64,000 nucleotides of DNA. It comes from Cordilura impudica (lineage: Eukaryota; Arthropoda; Insecta; Diptera; Scathophagidae). The notes under the pieces were generated by a model. That model searched no databases, was not told the DNA's origin, and saw nothing but the letters and a program-made list of their open reading frames with translations. Below are positions 1 to 11,080 of the stretch, one piece after another. Each line of letters starts with the position of its first letter. Positions within the stretch are counted from its first letter, which is position 1. Position numbers and translations under genes: made by a program. The DNA lies in NCBI GenBank assembly GCA_963682025.1, contig OY821520.1, positions 185,671,758-185,735,757 on the forward strand, in the 5' to 3' direction.

Positions 1-275
1 GTGACCATGCATGACTGTGCGTGACTCAGTCAAAGTTAATCCTTTTTCATAGCAAGTGTATGGAACAAGTTTCAGATCGATCGGATGACGGGAAATGACA
101 TTTAGATCACTCCGTGACTGTGCGTGCCTATGCGTGACTTTGCGTGACTACCCCAAAATTAATTTGTAGTCATAACAAGACTATGGGCCAAGTTTCAGAT
201 CAATTGGATAATGAGGAATGGGGTTGACCCACGACAGACAGACAGACAGAGACGAGTTAAAGGAAAGAAAGGTAA
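1..275 (+). repeat. Dispersed repeat family G, copy 1 (GTGACTGTGCGTGAC-rich)
   Basis: The stretch repeats GTGAC(T)NTGCGTGAC-type words and holds two ~130-bp sub-repeats, each ending in a block like 'aagtttcagatc'. It ends in a CAGA run (about 231-250) followed by 'gagttaaaggaaagaaag'. A reverse-complement copy with the same order of blocks lies at about 47390-47660. The copy is probably truncated by the window start. No coding capacity is seen. Confidence 0.7.
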
Positions 276-1618
276 TAAAATATTAATTATTATTAAAAAT
301 GACTAGTCTACAAAAAAAAAATATTTAGTAATTGAAAAGTTATAATTTTTATACTTATATGTGCCCCAGCTATACAATAGTTGTGCAAAATGCATTTGTT
401 TTTGTTGTTCAAACAATACAATTAACAAATGCTGATGTTTTTGACGCATAATATAATAATAAAACCCATATTTCAATTTTCCTATTGCTTTGAATATTTT
501 TGGTATTTCTAGTTCATATAATTTATTTTAAACGGTATAGATTTTGAAACAGATTTCAACTAAAATCTACTAGATTTTGCTTAGATGTAAACGCACTATT
601 AAAGTTTCCGTTCGGTTATTCAACTGACAAGCTGTTTATTTATTAATTAATAAAAATTTAATATAGATACTTTTTGAAAATAAACTATTTATTTTAAACC
701 TACTAACATTTTTTTGAACCAATTTTAATAAATGTGTATATTTTATAAAACGAAAGTTACAATTTGTACAATAAACTTTGAAGTAAATTTAAATAATTCG
801 TATTTTTCTATACAAATTCAAACCGAAACGCAAGCTCCAAAGACACGAACTGAGGGCCTGAAATATTGCATCGATTAGAATGGACTGCAATAAATTCAAG
901 TTTCAATTGTTACGATATTTTCTTTATGTTTTCATAAGTCGCCATAAATTTTGATTATCTTAATTTTGACCTCATTATAAAAAATTATTAGAAAGTATTT
1001 TCTCTTAAGATTTAATGATATGTGAAAGTGTATATAAATTAAAAATTTTCAAATGATTTCGGGGGTATCCGGGCCCACTGGGTCTCCCATTCTGGTCATA
1101 TATAGTTCAATGCACAGTGTTTAGTATTTATAGTATTCATTCAGTGCAACGATAACCCATATGACCTTTGAATGCATCTGCTTCAATATAACGCAACCAA
1201 TTCATCTCTTCTTTTGGCTGATTATTATTTTATTTGGGAGTATACAAATAAACAGCATTCCATTTTAGTGTTTATTATACTAAGTTGAATATTTTGTATT
1301 TAATTATATAAGTTAAAAATTTAAGCAAGCAAAAAAAAAATACAACGGTATGAACTAACAGTAAAAATAAGTTAATTATTGCTTTCCAAATAAATGTTTC
1401 TTAAAAAATTTGTATAATACAAATTTTATATTAAAACAGTTTCCAACCGATACAAAAATATATATTATTAAAACTTTAGAGGAAATTCATATGTGCAATT
1501 GGAATGCACTTTAGTGTAAATAAAAGTACTGTATTCCATATTTCATCACGATTTTATGTGAGAAAAAGGATCAATTATGGTTTCGGTTAAGAAGCGATAT
1601 ATTAAAAATTAAATCGTT
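276..1618. other. AT-rich sequence without a recognised gene
   Basis: Very AT-rich sequence with many stops in every frame. I see no coding, RNA or transposon signal apart from short A/T runs. Confidence 0.5.
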
Positions 1619-1968
1619 ATATATATTAGGGTGTTCACAAAAAATTAACATAAACTTTCTATCCCCTCCTAAAAGCTAGAAAGTGCGATTGGCAAAGTTT
1701 CAGCTCAATCTGATAATACTATCTATCATTGAGGTTAAAGTAACGAAAAACATTTGGCCGGGGAATCTGAGTCGAGTCTTCTTTGATAGGAAATTTTATT
1801 CTTACTAATTGTTATCTTATTAATTTTGTTGCTAGTCTTTGTTGGGGGCTCGGGTCGACTTGTGGTCATTGAACCATACTTTTACATTAGTATATAAATA
1901 AACAAATATGTTCAATGCCCATTCGCTCTAAATCAGTTAATGAAAATTAAACCCTGAAAAGATATATT

Positions 1969-2510
1969 TTAAGAAAATAAATGACCTTTGCCTTCCATCT
2001 GGAGTAATGAATAGCTCGAGGTACTCTGAAAGAAAGATCTTCCGGTGGTAGACGTCCTAAATAAATTAGACGAATTTTGGATTAATTCCTTATAATCGTC
2101 CCTGGGCAGGCAATTTTTTAATTGTTTAAAAAGATAAGTTGAAATTTGTTCTGGATAAGGCACTTATTTTATTTGTAAAATTTGCATCTTCTATCAATTT
2201 TTTGTATTTATTTTTGTCTATTTTAGACAAACACATTGCATCAATTTGTCCAGCTGCTCCCCACTGCTCAAGTGCTAAGCTTTTGTCTGAGTAATCCCCG
2301 TCCTATTTAAAGGACTGGAACTCTTATCAACTGTTCTTCATCGCCACAGGAAATTAAATCGTAAGCATCTCTACATTTTCTTTACTCAACGAATCTGAAG
2401 CAATTTTCCATCCCAGTGCACAACAGCCCTCTAAATCGGTTAATATCGAATCTACTTTTGATGAGATTAGTTCTTTGTTATCGAAATTGTTGTATACGAT
2501 ATACTTGGCT
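1969..2510 (-). pseudogene. Element A transposase remnant, central part
   Basis: On the minus strand the motif VHWDGKLLQ is readable at about 2399-2431, as in the N transposase (HWDGKLLP). Further downstream on that strand, about 1969-2163, 'LPRDDYKELIQ' matches 'VRDDYRELLEL' of N. The sequence between is full of stops and frameshifts. This is the conserved middle of the A/N/B transposase, so A once carried a gene of the same family. The C-terminal part is not readable. Identification rests on comparison with the better-preserved copies in this window. Confidence 0.55.
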
Positions 2511-2945
2511 GAAATTTTGATTTCATTGGTCAAAAGTGTAACTTTTTTTTACCGATTTTTAAAACGTTAACGCCATTTTCTAGCTAATGTATCCAAATTA
2601 AGGTATTCAAAAAATTAGGTTGAATTATTGCTAATTGTGGGCGTGGCATGCTGTCGAACTCAACTGTTTTTTTAATCTCAGAAAAAGGTGATTTTTTTTT
2701 TGTTTTTTTATCAAAAATAAATGATTACTACTCGCAAACTGTCATCGATAATGACCTGTGGTCATTTTTACAAGGTTGGTAGGATTGTGTCTTTAGTTAT
2801 TGTAAGTGGCCACAGCCCTAAGAAATATTTTTTAAACTACTATATTTTTGTCAAATTTCAACTTTAGTGGAATAGAACTTCTAGAAAACAAAAGGGAACA
2901 AGAAACGTATACCACCCAGAGAAAGGTGAAAGTGTCCTCCTTAAT

Positions 2946-2948
<3 letters not shown>

Positions 2949-2982
<34 letters not shown>
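2949..2982. repeat. (TA)n microsatellite at the N insertion site
   Basis: Uninterrupted TA dinucleotides run up to the left terminus of element N. Another short TA run follows its right terminus (7864-7874). N therefore probably inserted into a TA run, and the apparent 8-bp duplication ATATATAT cannot be told from the microsatellite. Confidence 0.9.
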
Positions 2983-2985
<3 letters not shown>

Positions 2986-3860
2986 GGTGGCCCTTAAAAA
3001 AAAAAGTGTTAAAAGTAAGGGTCTTACCCCCCAGAAATATGTGAATGGCCAAAAAACTGGGAAATACGAAGTTTTGCGCCAATCGAAAGATGTTTAGAGG
3101 TCGCTCAAAGCGATTGAAAATTGAAAATGTGTTTATATGGTGAAAAAATTAATTTTTTTCAGTTTTTGGTAAATTTTATGAATATTAGAAACATTTTTGT
3201 TCTACATGAAAAATTATTCGATATAAAGAGACAATTATCTATTCAAAAAGGTATAAAAGTTTTAATTCGGTTTAGAACCAGCCCAGTAATAAATAATACC
3301 CCAGACCACTAAAGTGTAAATTATTACTTCCCCGAGAAATTCGAGGACACATCATAAATATTTTTTAAATTAATTACTACGATATAATTTTTTTACTTAA
3401 AACACTCAAGGTTATGAGATATGGAATAAGATTTTTTTATTTGATGTCGTAAACCTGTCCTAAGATGATGTCACATGCGAACAAAATTTTTGGGATGTTT
3501 TTGAAATCTCCAATTTCGAACTTCAAAAATTTTTCTTCAACAAAATCGAGAAAATTGGGGAAAAAAGTTCATAGAATTGTTAAATATATCTTATGTTATT
3601 AAAATAAAAAAAAAATAAAAATATCCCCCGACACACTTGAGTATGGCAACCATTTGATTTTTTCGGATTTCGAAAAAAACTGTGTTTTTTGGTAATAACA
3701 CGGCTTAGTTGCTGTCATAAAATATTTAAAATTGAAAATTAGCTACTTCTGTAATGTTAGTTGTTTTGTTTTATCATCGTTACTCAAGGTTGCCAAAAAA
3801 ACTTTTTGGACATCATTAACCCATGCAGACCTGCGGCCCAAAATGACCCCAATTTTTTTT
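2983..3860 (+). repeat. Left long TIR of element N
   Basis: This arm pairs with 6975-7863. It runs from the terminal GGTGGCCC to 'cagacctgcggcccaaaatg' near its inner end, which reappears inverted as 'ttttgggccgcaggtctg'. It contains a 63-codon open stretch (3121-3312) whose mirror image (7522-7713, minus strand) differs at only two residues (I/M and I/K). That is probably a by-product of arm identity rather than a gene. Confidence 0.85.
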
Positions 3861-3946
3861 TTAATTTACAAAAGAAGTAAGTTTTTTGCTTACTACTAAT
3901 TAATTTTAGGAAATGCGATATGAAATATTATGAAATATTATGTTTA

Positions 3947-4016
3947 TTTATTTTACATATTTACATATTTACATATTTTACATATTTTACATATTTTACA
4001 TATTTACATATTTTAT
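3947..4016. repeat. Tandem repeat, unit TTACATAT(T)
   Basis: About eight copies of an 8-9 bp TTTACATAT unit lie inside element N, just past the inner end of its left TIR and downstream of the transposase stop. Confidence 0.85.
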
Positions 4017-4130
4017 TTATTTACAGAAGAGTGCATATGAATTATATTTATAACAATTGTTTTTGTTAAAACAAATACTTTATTGTGACTAGGGTGTTAA
4101 GAATATGAAATGTGAAATTTGTTCTCTTCA

Positions 4131-6507
4131 TTAAGGTGTAGTTAAAGATGATTTAGTGTGCGATTGAAATTGTTTTCTGTATTCACTTACGACTTGTAAT
4201 AAGTATTGCTTTTCTTTTTCATTCTTTGTTAAGATATTGTTATACTCTTCAATCAATTTAACGCCGCGTTCTGCTGTATCATTTACCACCTTAATTTTTG
4301 AAACAATATCGATTCCGGTTTTATAAGTTTCAGTATCATCCCAGTACAAAGGATCTACATTTAAAAATTGGAAGGAAATTCCAAAACGGGAAAAAAAACT
4401 TAATTGTGTTTACTGTAACAAAATCATAAAGTTCTTTTTCTATAAACTGATTGATTTCGCTGGGTTTCACCAGTACACGTTTAACACTTTCTACATCTTC
4501 ATCGCAGCTATCAATATTTTTTATTTTTTCAGCAATTTTTTTTTCATGTCAATAGAAACGCTATTATCGAACAATGCCATTGCAACACATTCATCTGATA
4601 GATACCATAAATGGTTTACAATTTTTTTTATTCCAATATCGGCTATTTTTTTATTTACATTTCTGTACTCGTAAATTTCTTTGATAAAAGATAAATCTTG
4701 ATAAGGCGCTTTGGATGGAATAACACAATTAAACCAGAGCTTAACATAAAATTTAAAATAAAAGCGCATATATCTGCAAGTGCTTTCGCTTCATATTCTG
4801 TTAGCTTGAATTCTGATCGAAACAAATAAATTTTTAAGCAATATAACGCTTTTGACATCCAGCGTGCATGATGAGTGGGACCAGGAATACGGAATTTAAT
4901 ATTCTCGCTTGTTCCTAAGCATATAGTTGTCAATTCCAATAGTTCTCTGTAGTCATCTCTAACTATATCCTTTTTTAACTCTTTTTTGCAAAAATCAGTT
5001 AATTTATCTTTAACGTCATTTAAAATTGATTTCAGCATGTCATTTTCTAAAAAAGTTTTAAAATTGGTTGTGTTAATGTCTTTCCATTTATCTTGAAATC
5101 GCCGAAATAATTGAACATCTTTATTAGTAGTTACTGGAAAGTAACATTCAAAAACTCCTCTGAGTAAAAGTTCATATATATGATGGCGGCAAGGAAAATA
5201 TAATAATTTTCTTTCAAGTTTTTTTTCCAGTAATGTTGCAGCTCCTTTGATTACACCTGTATTTGACGCAGTTGTATCAAAACAACAAGCGACAATATTT
5301 TCTTCCACATTCCATTCATATAAAAGTTCGTACATTACATCAGCCATTTCTGATCCAGTGGCTGCTGACAATTTCGGAACTCCAATTAATTGTTCACCGT
5401 TATTGTGAGTAATAATAACCGGAAGTCGTTCTACCTTATCGCGTCCAGTTATTTCTGGAAGTAATTTTCCATCCCAGTGCAAAGTACCGCGATCTATCTG
5501 TTATAATAAAACTTATCATGTTACACATTTAACATTTATTTCAGTAGTCTTTGTCGCGGACTTACCTTAAAATTCTCTTTAATTTCTTGGGATTTTTTAA
5601 GACGATTTACCTGTCTTTGCCTTTGTAGTGATGTACGATTGATTATAAGGTCACTTGTCTTATGTCTTAATGATTCAGCAACAGCAGTAATTATATGCAT
5701 AGCTAAACGATCACTTATTTTGCATTTGTCCAAAGCGGATACTACTCTTTCGTGAAAAACATGTTTTGATCCTCTTTGTTGGATTGTATTTGAACATGAT
5801 GCAATATTCTGTTCCTCGGTTTCACTTTCTGAAGTTGCTTCCTCGTCATCTCCACTTGAACTGGAATTATAGGTTCCTTCTGCTATATAATCGATGGTAG
5901 AATTAAGTCACAATTAAAAATCTATCATATAAATAAATTGATAATACTAAACTACCTTGTGTGTTGGTTACTTCCATGCTGTCTAATGTTTTTTTCGTTT
6001 TCCTTCTGCTTCTAAAAGCTGTGATTTCCTTTTTTTCTGATGCATACCTTTAAAATCAACTCCACCAAAACATCCTGGTCGCCCTTTCTTCCGCTGATTT
6101 ATTAGAAAAAACTTATCTTCTTCATTTCTCATGACTAGTAAAGCATTTGCATGTGTGATATCAAATATAGTTATTGTTTAAATTATCACTAAATTGTTCT
6201 TCTTTATTTTTTTGTGTATCACTTAACCTTTTTTTATTTTTGCAAAGTTATATCCACTCTTGATGCATTTTTTCTAATTTATTAACGCAATTTTGTTCAT
6301 CTCTAATTGGTATTCTAGCTTTTTGCCAAAATATGGAAACTTCTTTTATAGCTAATTTAGCACTTTCTCGAATAGATAACTTAACTATATTATGATTAAA
6401 AAAAAAACTGATAAAACTTGTTTATTTGACGGTAGTTTTGAACCAAGGATTTGAGAATATTCAGTGCCAACTAAATAAATACTTGATCTTAATGTGTATG
6501 CACTCAT
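4131..6507 (-). pseudogene. Transposase gene of element N (DTTASNTG / CRHH / HHARWM family), nearly complete
   Basis: The chosen start is ATG at 6507, giving MSAYTLRSSIYLVGTEYSQ. Conserved blocks follow in order: 'FWQKARIPIR' (~6330), 'FFLINQRKKGRPGCFGGVDF' (~6070-6110), an acidic linker, 'DKCKISDR' (~5720), an intron (5498-5565), 'HWDGKLLPEITG' (~5480), 'DTTASNTG' (~5260), 'YFPCRHHIYELLLRGVFE' (~5170), 'VRDDYRELL' (~4960), 'HHARWMSKALYCLKIYLF' (~4860), 'HLWYLS' (~4605), 'VVNDTAERGVKLIEE' (~4265). The stop is at 4131. The D of DTTASNTG and the CxxH plus W arrangement suggest an RNase-H-fold transposase, by analogy to hAT. Breaks seen: one stop after 'MHQEW' (~6240) and about four frameshifts, several in A/T homopolymers. 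Element B carries a homologue. Function is inferred from element structure and motifs. Confidence 0.75.
5498..5565 (-). other. 68-bp GT-AG intron in the N transposase gene
   Basis: On the minus strand the upstream exon ends TTTAAG at 5566, followed by GTAAGT. The acceptor TTATAACAG ends at 5498. Splicing joins 'KENFK' to 'IDRGTLHWDGK' in frame, and the homologue in element B has uninterrupted coding here. The length is typical of short insect introns. Confidence 0.6.
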
Positions 6508-6974
6508 TTTTTAAAATATTTATAATAACAAAAAATTTTTTTGCACTTGTTCTTATTACAATGTTAACGAACTAACTACCATAGAAATATCATTTATTGA
6601 CAACAAAAAGTAAAGTGAATCCCCTTATAACGGTATCTTATAAGCATGTATCTCTTGAGGACAATTTCTTATAAAAACAGGCTTGCCAGGTACTTTTTTT
6701 CGTTGTCCCCAAACAAATCAAAAATTATCCCCAAAAATCCCCAACTACAAAATGGTTGCACAAAATATTAGATTTAAAATTCTTTATTTAATTTTCCGGT
6801 TTTTACCAGGCTTGTTGGCACTGCTTATTGATATTTCATTTCAAAAAATATCCCCAAAAAACCCCAAATTTTGCAATGTGAACTTTAAGTTAGTAAATAA
6901 GCCTAAATTTACTTTACTTTACAAGGTATACTTACAAGGTATACTTGGCTTTTGATTATTAAAAAAAAATGCAA

Positions 6975-7863
6975 AAAAAATTGGGGTCATTTTGGGCCGC
7001 AGGTCTGCATGGGTTAATGATGTCCAAAAAGTTTTTTTTGGCAACCTTGAGTAACGATGATAAAACAAAACAACTAACATTACAGAAGTAGCTAATTTTC
7101 AATTTTAAATATTTTATGGCAGCAACTAAGCCGTGTTATTACCAAAAAACACAGTTTTTTCGAATTCCGAAAAAATCAAATGGTTGCCATACTCAAGTGT
7201 GTCGGGGGATATTTTTATTTTTTTTTTTATTTTAATAACATAAGATATATTTAACAATTCTATGAACTTTTTTCCCCAATTTTCTCGATTTTGTTGAAGA
7301 AAAATTTTTTAAGTTCGAAATTGGAGATTTCAAAAACATCCCAAAAATTTTGTTCGCATGTGACATCATCTTAGGACAGGTTTACGACATCTAATAAAAA
7401 AATCTTATTCCATATCTCATAACCTTGAGTGTTTTAAGTAAAAAAATTATATCGTAGTAATTAATTCAAAAAATATTTATGATGTGTCCTCGAATTTCTC
7501 GGGGAAGTAATAATTTACACTTTAGTGGTCTGGGGTATTATTTATTACTGGGCTGGTTCTAAACCGAATTAAAACTTTTTTACCTTTTTGAATAGATAAT
7601 TGTCTCTTTATATCGAACAATTTTTCATGTAGAACAAAAATGTTTCTAATATTCATAAAATTTACCAAAAACTGAAAAAAATTCATTTTTTCACCATATA
7701 AACACATTTTCAATTTTCAATCGCTTTGAGCGACCTCTAAACATCTTTCGATTGGCCCAAAACTTCGTATTTCCCAGTTTTTTGGCCATTCACATATTTC
7801 TGGGGGGTAAGACCCTTACTTTTAACACTTTTTTTTTGCCCCATATAACGAAGGGCCACCCTA
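6975..7863 (-). repeat. Right long TIR of element N
   Basis: Reverse complement of 2983-3860, ending at the TAGGGTGGCCCTT terminus. The outer end differs from the left arm by a short insertion ('ccccatataacg', about 7839-7850). The remaining differences are scattered single bases. Confidence 0.85.
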
Positions 7864-8249
7864 ATATATATATATTTGCACCCGTGACGACCCGCGACAC
7901 TTTTTGCATTTTAGTGAAATTAATCAAAAAATTCAAATTACGGTAATTTTAACAGCCCTATAAGTATACAATTGTGTGTTAAATTTGTGCTTTAGGTATT
8001 TTATAGCTTATAATAGTCCCTATTTGTTCTATTACCAGTAATGATATCTGCTTACAGAATACACTACTCTTTTGATATATTTGTAAGTAAGAATGTTAAT
8101 ACAAAAGGATGTAATTCATTTGTAACCTGGGTTTTTATTTATCATACCTTTTTTATACCTTTTTATTTTACCTAACAATGCACTAATGCAAATAGTAAAG
8201 AAAACACATACAGCTAATTCATTTGTATAGTGGGTTTTTTATATACTAT

Positions 8250-8567
8250 TTTAGGTAGTAATGCACCAATGCCATGCAGAAGGTGTCATTAAATACCATT
8301 TGGTGCCACTCGGAGATCTATCAGAGGAGGCTCAGGAAAAACGGAATAAGGATTACAGATTTTATAGAGAGCACAACACTAGAAAATGAGGATCTATTTA
8401 ATATATTATTGGCGTCAGATATCAGATAGTTCATCTCCAGTATTCGAAATCAATGGAAAGTGGAACATCGGGATTTAGATGAAGAAGTCTAAAACCCACT
8501 AAAGAACGGAAATAACACAGAACAAAATATGGAATATTTGCAATCAATATTTGAATCAAATCAATAA
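8250..8567 (+). pseudogene. Transib/RAG1-like transposase remnant, C-terminal part (copy 1)
   Basis: After a plausible splice acceptor (...ctattttag, ~8253) the plus strand reads 'VPLGDLSEEAQEKRNKDYRF' (about 8301-8360), then 'YREHNTRK', a stop, and 'NEDLFNILLASDI' after a frame change. It ends with 'WKVEHRDLDEEV' and a final stop near 8567. The block SEEAQExRNK...NEDL matches the longer copy at 53283-55008. In order and spacing it resembles the C-terminal catalytic region of RAG1/Transib transposases (SEGNESGNK...EDV). It is oriented opposite to the A/N transposases and probably belongs to a separate insertion inside element A. The stops show it is dead. Confidence 0.5.
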
Positions 8568-8825
8568 TAATATTATAATTGCATTTCATTGTTATTTAAG
8601 TACGAAAACATAGTATTCGAAAAGAATAATAATAAATAGAAACTCCCAATGTTTCAAAAGCTATTAAAATCTATTGAAGTTTTTATTTTTAAAAGGTTTT
8701 TTTACCCACATATGTATGAAATGTTTTAATAAATAAGAAAGTTTCAAAAAATAAAAACCCTTATTTTCATATCAAAATCAGAATCATAGCGCTAATGTTC
8801 AGCAGATTTATTTCGCTAAAATTAA

Positions 8826-8975
8826 CAAATTTGACAGCAAAAAATTGTAAATTTTTCTGTAGTAAAAGCAAGACTTTTTGATTATATTACTAATGTTCTT
8901 TTAAGTGTAAATATTCTTTGAGTGTAAACAAATTTGACAGCAAAAAATTTGAAATTTTTCAATAGTAATAGCAGT
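8826..8975. repeat. Local ~105-bp direct duplication
   Basis: The words 'acaaatttgacagcaaaaaa' and 'gtaa.agca' occur at about 8827-8870 and again at about 8929-8975, indicating a diverged tandem duplication downstream of the Transib-like fragment. Confidence 0.5.
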
Positions 8976-9315
8976 TGATTTTACTTTTTTTTTGAGCGAA
9001 AAATTTTTTTTGACTGTAAACATAAAAAAAATCCCATTATTGCAAAAAATGTTTATAATTGTCGTATTATTAAAATCCATATACGACATTTTTTAATAAA
9101 TAAAAAAATAATAAACCCATTTATCCCGCAAAAAGCTAAAAAAAATTAAAAGCTCAACTTTGACCTAGAATTCCTTAAGAAGTATTCAATCAATTTTAAT
9201 GAAATTAAAACTGACTCAAGTTCAACTAAATATCTATACAATAAAAAAAAATAATAAAATATTTTGATCGGTATAAAAGTTACAGAATTTTGGCCAATGA
9301 AAAACGATTTTCAGC

Positions 9316-9322
9316 CACTGTG
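9316..9322 (-). other. CACAGTG heptamer, candidate end of a Transib-like element
   Basis: CACTGTG on the plus strand (CACAGTG on the minus strand) lies about 750 bp downstream of the Transib-like reading frame, followed by the GC-rich pentamer CGGTG. Transib termini and RAG recombination signals begin CACAGTG/CACWATG and make 5-bp GC-rich duplications. No matching left end was found, so this is only a candidate. Confidence 0.25.
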
Positions 9323-9419
9323 CGGTGTCGTATGTCACCGTATGGCTTTAGGTGATAAAATACGCAGCGAATCTCTATCAGAAATAGTACACTTATCCAA
9401 CAGCAACAAAAATTTACAA

Positions 9420-9960
9420 TAATGACCTCTTCGGTACCTCGACAGTACCTCTCTTTTTTGATTCTAGTCCTGCTTCCTCTCGGTGTGGAAAATTATTTTT
9501 ACCTCTATCTTTTTGCATGGCCTCCTGTTTCTCTGATGTATTGATTGTTGTAGATTCTAGTTCTTGATATTTTTCACCTTCTTAAATTAAAATAAAAGTG
9601 TTAATTAATAATATTAATAAATTAAACATTATCAATATTTTTCTTTTTGATTTTTCAAATGTTGCCACCCAAGCTGTTTGCTTTGATTCTTTTCGTTGAT
9701 TTGCTATTACATATTTCATATCGACTCCTGCCATGCAACCTGGGCATCCCTTTATCTCTCTGTAGTAACAAAAATTGCCTTCTTCAAATTTTAACTGAAA
9801 ACCTCTTCGTTTTGATTTTGAGTGGCGCTTGCTGATCTTACAGCATTTTTTTGCAGTTTTTTCCAGGAGAAAAAAGGAGAACCTCCTTTATTGTAATTGT
9901 AGTAGTTTCTCTATTGTTTAATTTAACTTGGCGTATATTATAAAATAAGCTACGTAAGAT
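9420..9960 (-). pseudogene. Element A transposase remnant, N-terminal part
   Basis: On the minus strand 'GNFCYYREIKGCPGCMAGVD' (about 9730-9790) aligns with 'KFFLINQRKKGRPGCFGGVD' of element N and 'FLINQRKKGRPG' of element B. A lysine/glutamate-rich stretch follows at about 9430-9600. Exon-like blocks are separated by AT-rich, intron-like sequence. With the piece at 1969-2510 it shows that A carried the same gene in the same orientation, now interrupted by N and by decay. Confidence 0.5.
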
Positions 9961-10849
9961 TTGGAAAATTTTATGATAATTTACTACCAGTTATTTGACG
10001 AGACATGTGATAAATTAAAAAATTTTTATCTTTTTGCCTTGAAGTCATGCTCATTGATATCAATCTCACGGAATAGATCTCACGGGAAAAATATTGTATA
10101 AGATATAAAAATGATTATTTATCGAGCTTGCTTTTTGTTATTTTTTTTAAGTTTTTTGTCAGGCCTTTAAGGTCACTAACTGATGTAAATTAAAGATTAT
10201 TTTATTCCATTTTTCATCCAACGTTTATAAAATTGTATAAGATGTTTACACCTAAAAACTTGAAAATCAAATGGTAATTACACACTCACCACTCGAACAC
10301 CAACTCTATTTACACTAAAACTAATCTAGTATGCAATTCAGATTTAAATTTCGTCTTTTATTACTATAACTACGATAAATGCTAAATGTCACTAAATCTA
10401 TTAGATTGACAAAAAAAAAAATTATTATGATCAAAATTAATAACAACAAAATTTCCTGTCAAACAAAACACGACTCAGATTCCTAGGATAAGTGTTTTTG
10501 ATTTTGAGGACAAAAAACTAGGATAATTTACGAAAAACCGCTGTTTTTTCGTAACATTAATCTCAATGAGGGATGTTTTAACATTATCAGATTGATGTGA
10601 AACTTTGGCGATCGCATTTTTTTTGGCCTATTGGCACATCTTAAGGGGGTACCCCGTAAGATAGAATCAACAATTTTTCCCAAATACCTGCAACAACCCT
10701 AATATACATATATAATTGTGTTCTATCGTCACGGGTTTGATCCTTCATTCAAAATCTAAGGGATTATAAATACAAAAAAAATTGTGAAATATACACATGC
10801 TTCCTCATCTACTAGAAAAAATGGCCAATATTATAACGACACTAAGCAA

Positions 10850-11080
10850 AGCAATGATTCGTATTGACCGCCACAATACAATCCCCTGATCATAGCTAGA
10901 AAGAAAACCTATGGGAGCTTGTAGAGCGGGAAGTTAAAAAGAAAAATTTGTCTAATCTAAATGAATTGGACTTAATTTTGAAATCAGAATAAATCAAAAT
11001 GTCTCTTAACACTATTACATCATTGATTGATTATCTGTCTTCCAGTTTACAACCGGTAGTAAATATTTGCATTTTTTCGC
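10850..11080 (+). pseudogene. Tc1-like transposase remnant, C-terminal end
   Basis: The plus strand reads 'LWELVEREVKKKNLSNLNEL' (about 10910-10970), then 'KSE*IKMSLNTITSLIDYLS'. This resembles the Tc1-family C-terminus (PIExLW...NLNEL...EW..I......LI.S.P.R). The PIE block itself is degraded. It lies just outside the right end of element A. I could not define ends. Confidence 0.4.

Larger units (their letters stand above)
2983..7863 (-). mobile_element. Element N: DNA transposon with ~880-bp TIRs
   Basis: The 4881-bp element starts TAAGGTGGCCCTT at 2983 and ends, on the minus strand, TAGGGTGGCCCTT at 7863. Two long arms (about 2983-3860 and 6975-7863) are near-identical inverted copies. The flanks are ATATATAT on both sides, consistent with an 8-bp duplication but inside a TA run. 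Between the arms lies one minus-strand transposase gene (4131-6507). The TIR start, 8-bp duplication and CxxH/W motifs recall hAT-like transposons, but I cannot assign a superfamily. The similarity of the arms suggests an insertion younger than the surrounding element A. Confidence 0.8.
1627..10701 (-). mobile_element. Element A: old DNA transposon, outer member of a nested pair
   Basis: The left end begins TAGGGTGTTC at 1627. The right end, read on the minus strand, begins TAGGGTTGTTGC from 10701. Both arms then share inverted blocks: 'aatctgataat' with 'atcagattgatg', and 'gggaatctgagtcg' with 'cgactcagattcc'. The flanking octamers are ATATATAT (1619-1626) and ATATACAT (10702-10709), 7 of 8 identical, so an 8-bp target-site duplication is likely. 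Without the nested element N (2983-7863) and one 8-bp duplication, the outer element is about 4.2 kb. Inside are decayed minus-strand pieces of the same transposase family found in N and B, plus a plus-strand Transib-like fragment. Superfamily uncertain. It is clearly older than N. Confidence 0.6.

Noticed and set aside
231..250. CAGA repeats considered as a CRISPR-like or regulatory array
   Set aside because: A simple microsatellite within a dispersed repeat; no repeat-spacer structure and a eukaryotic context.
3121..3312. 63-codon open frame, mirrored at 7522-7713
   Set aside because: Lies in the TIRs of element N; its conservation is explained by arm identity, and it has no motif or separate gene context.
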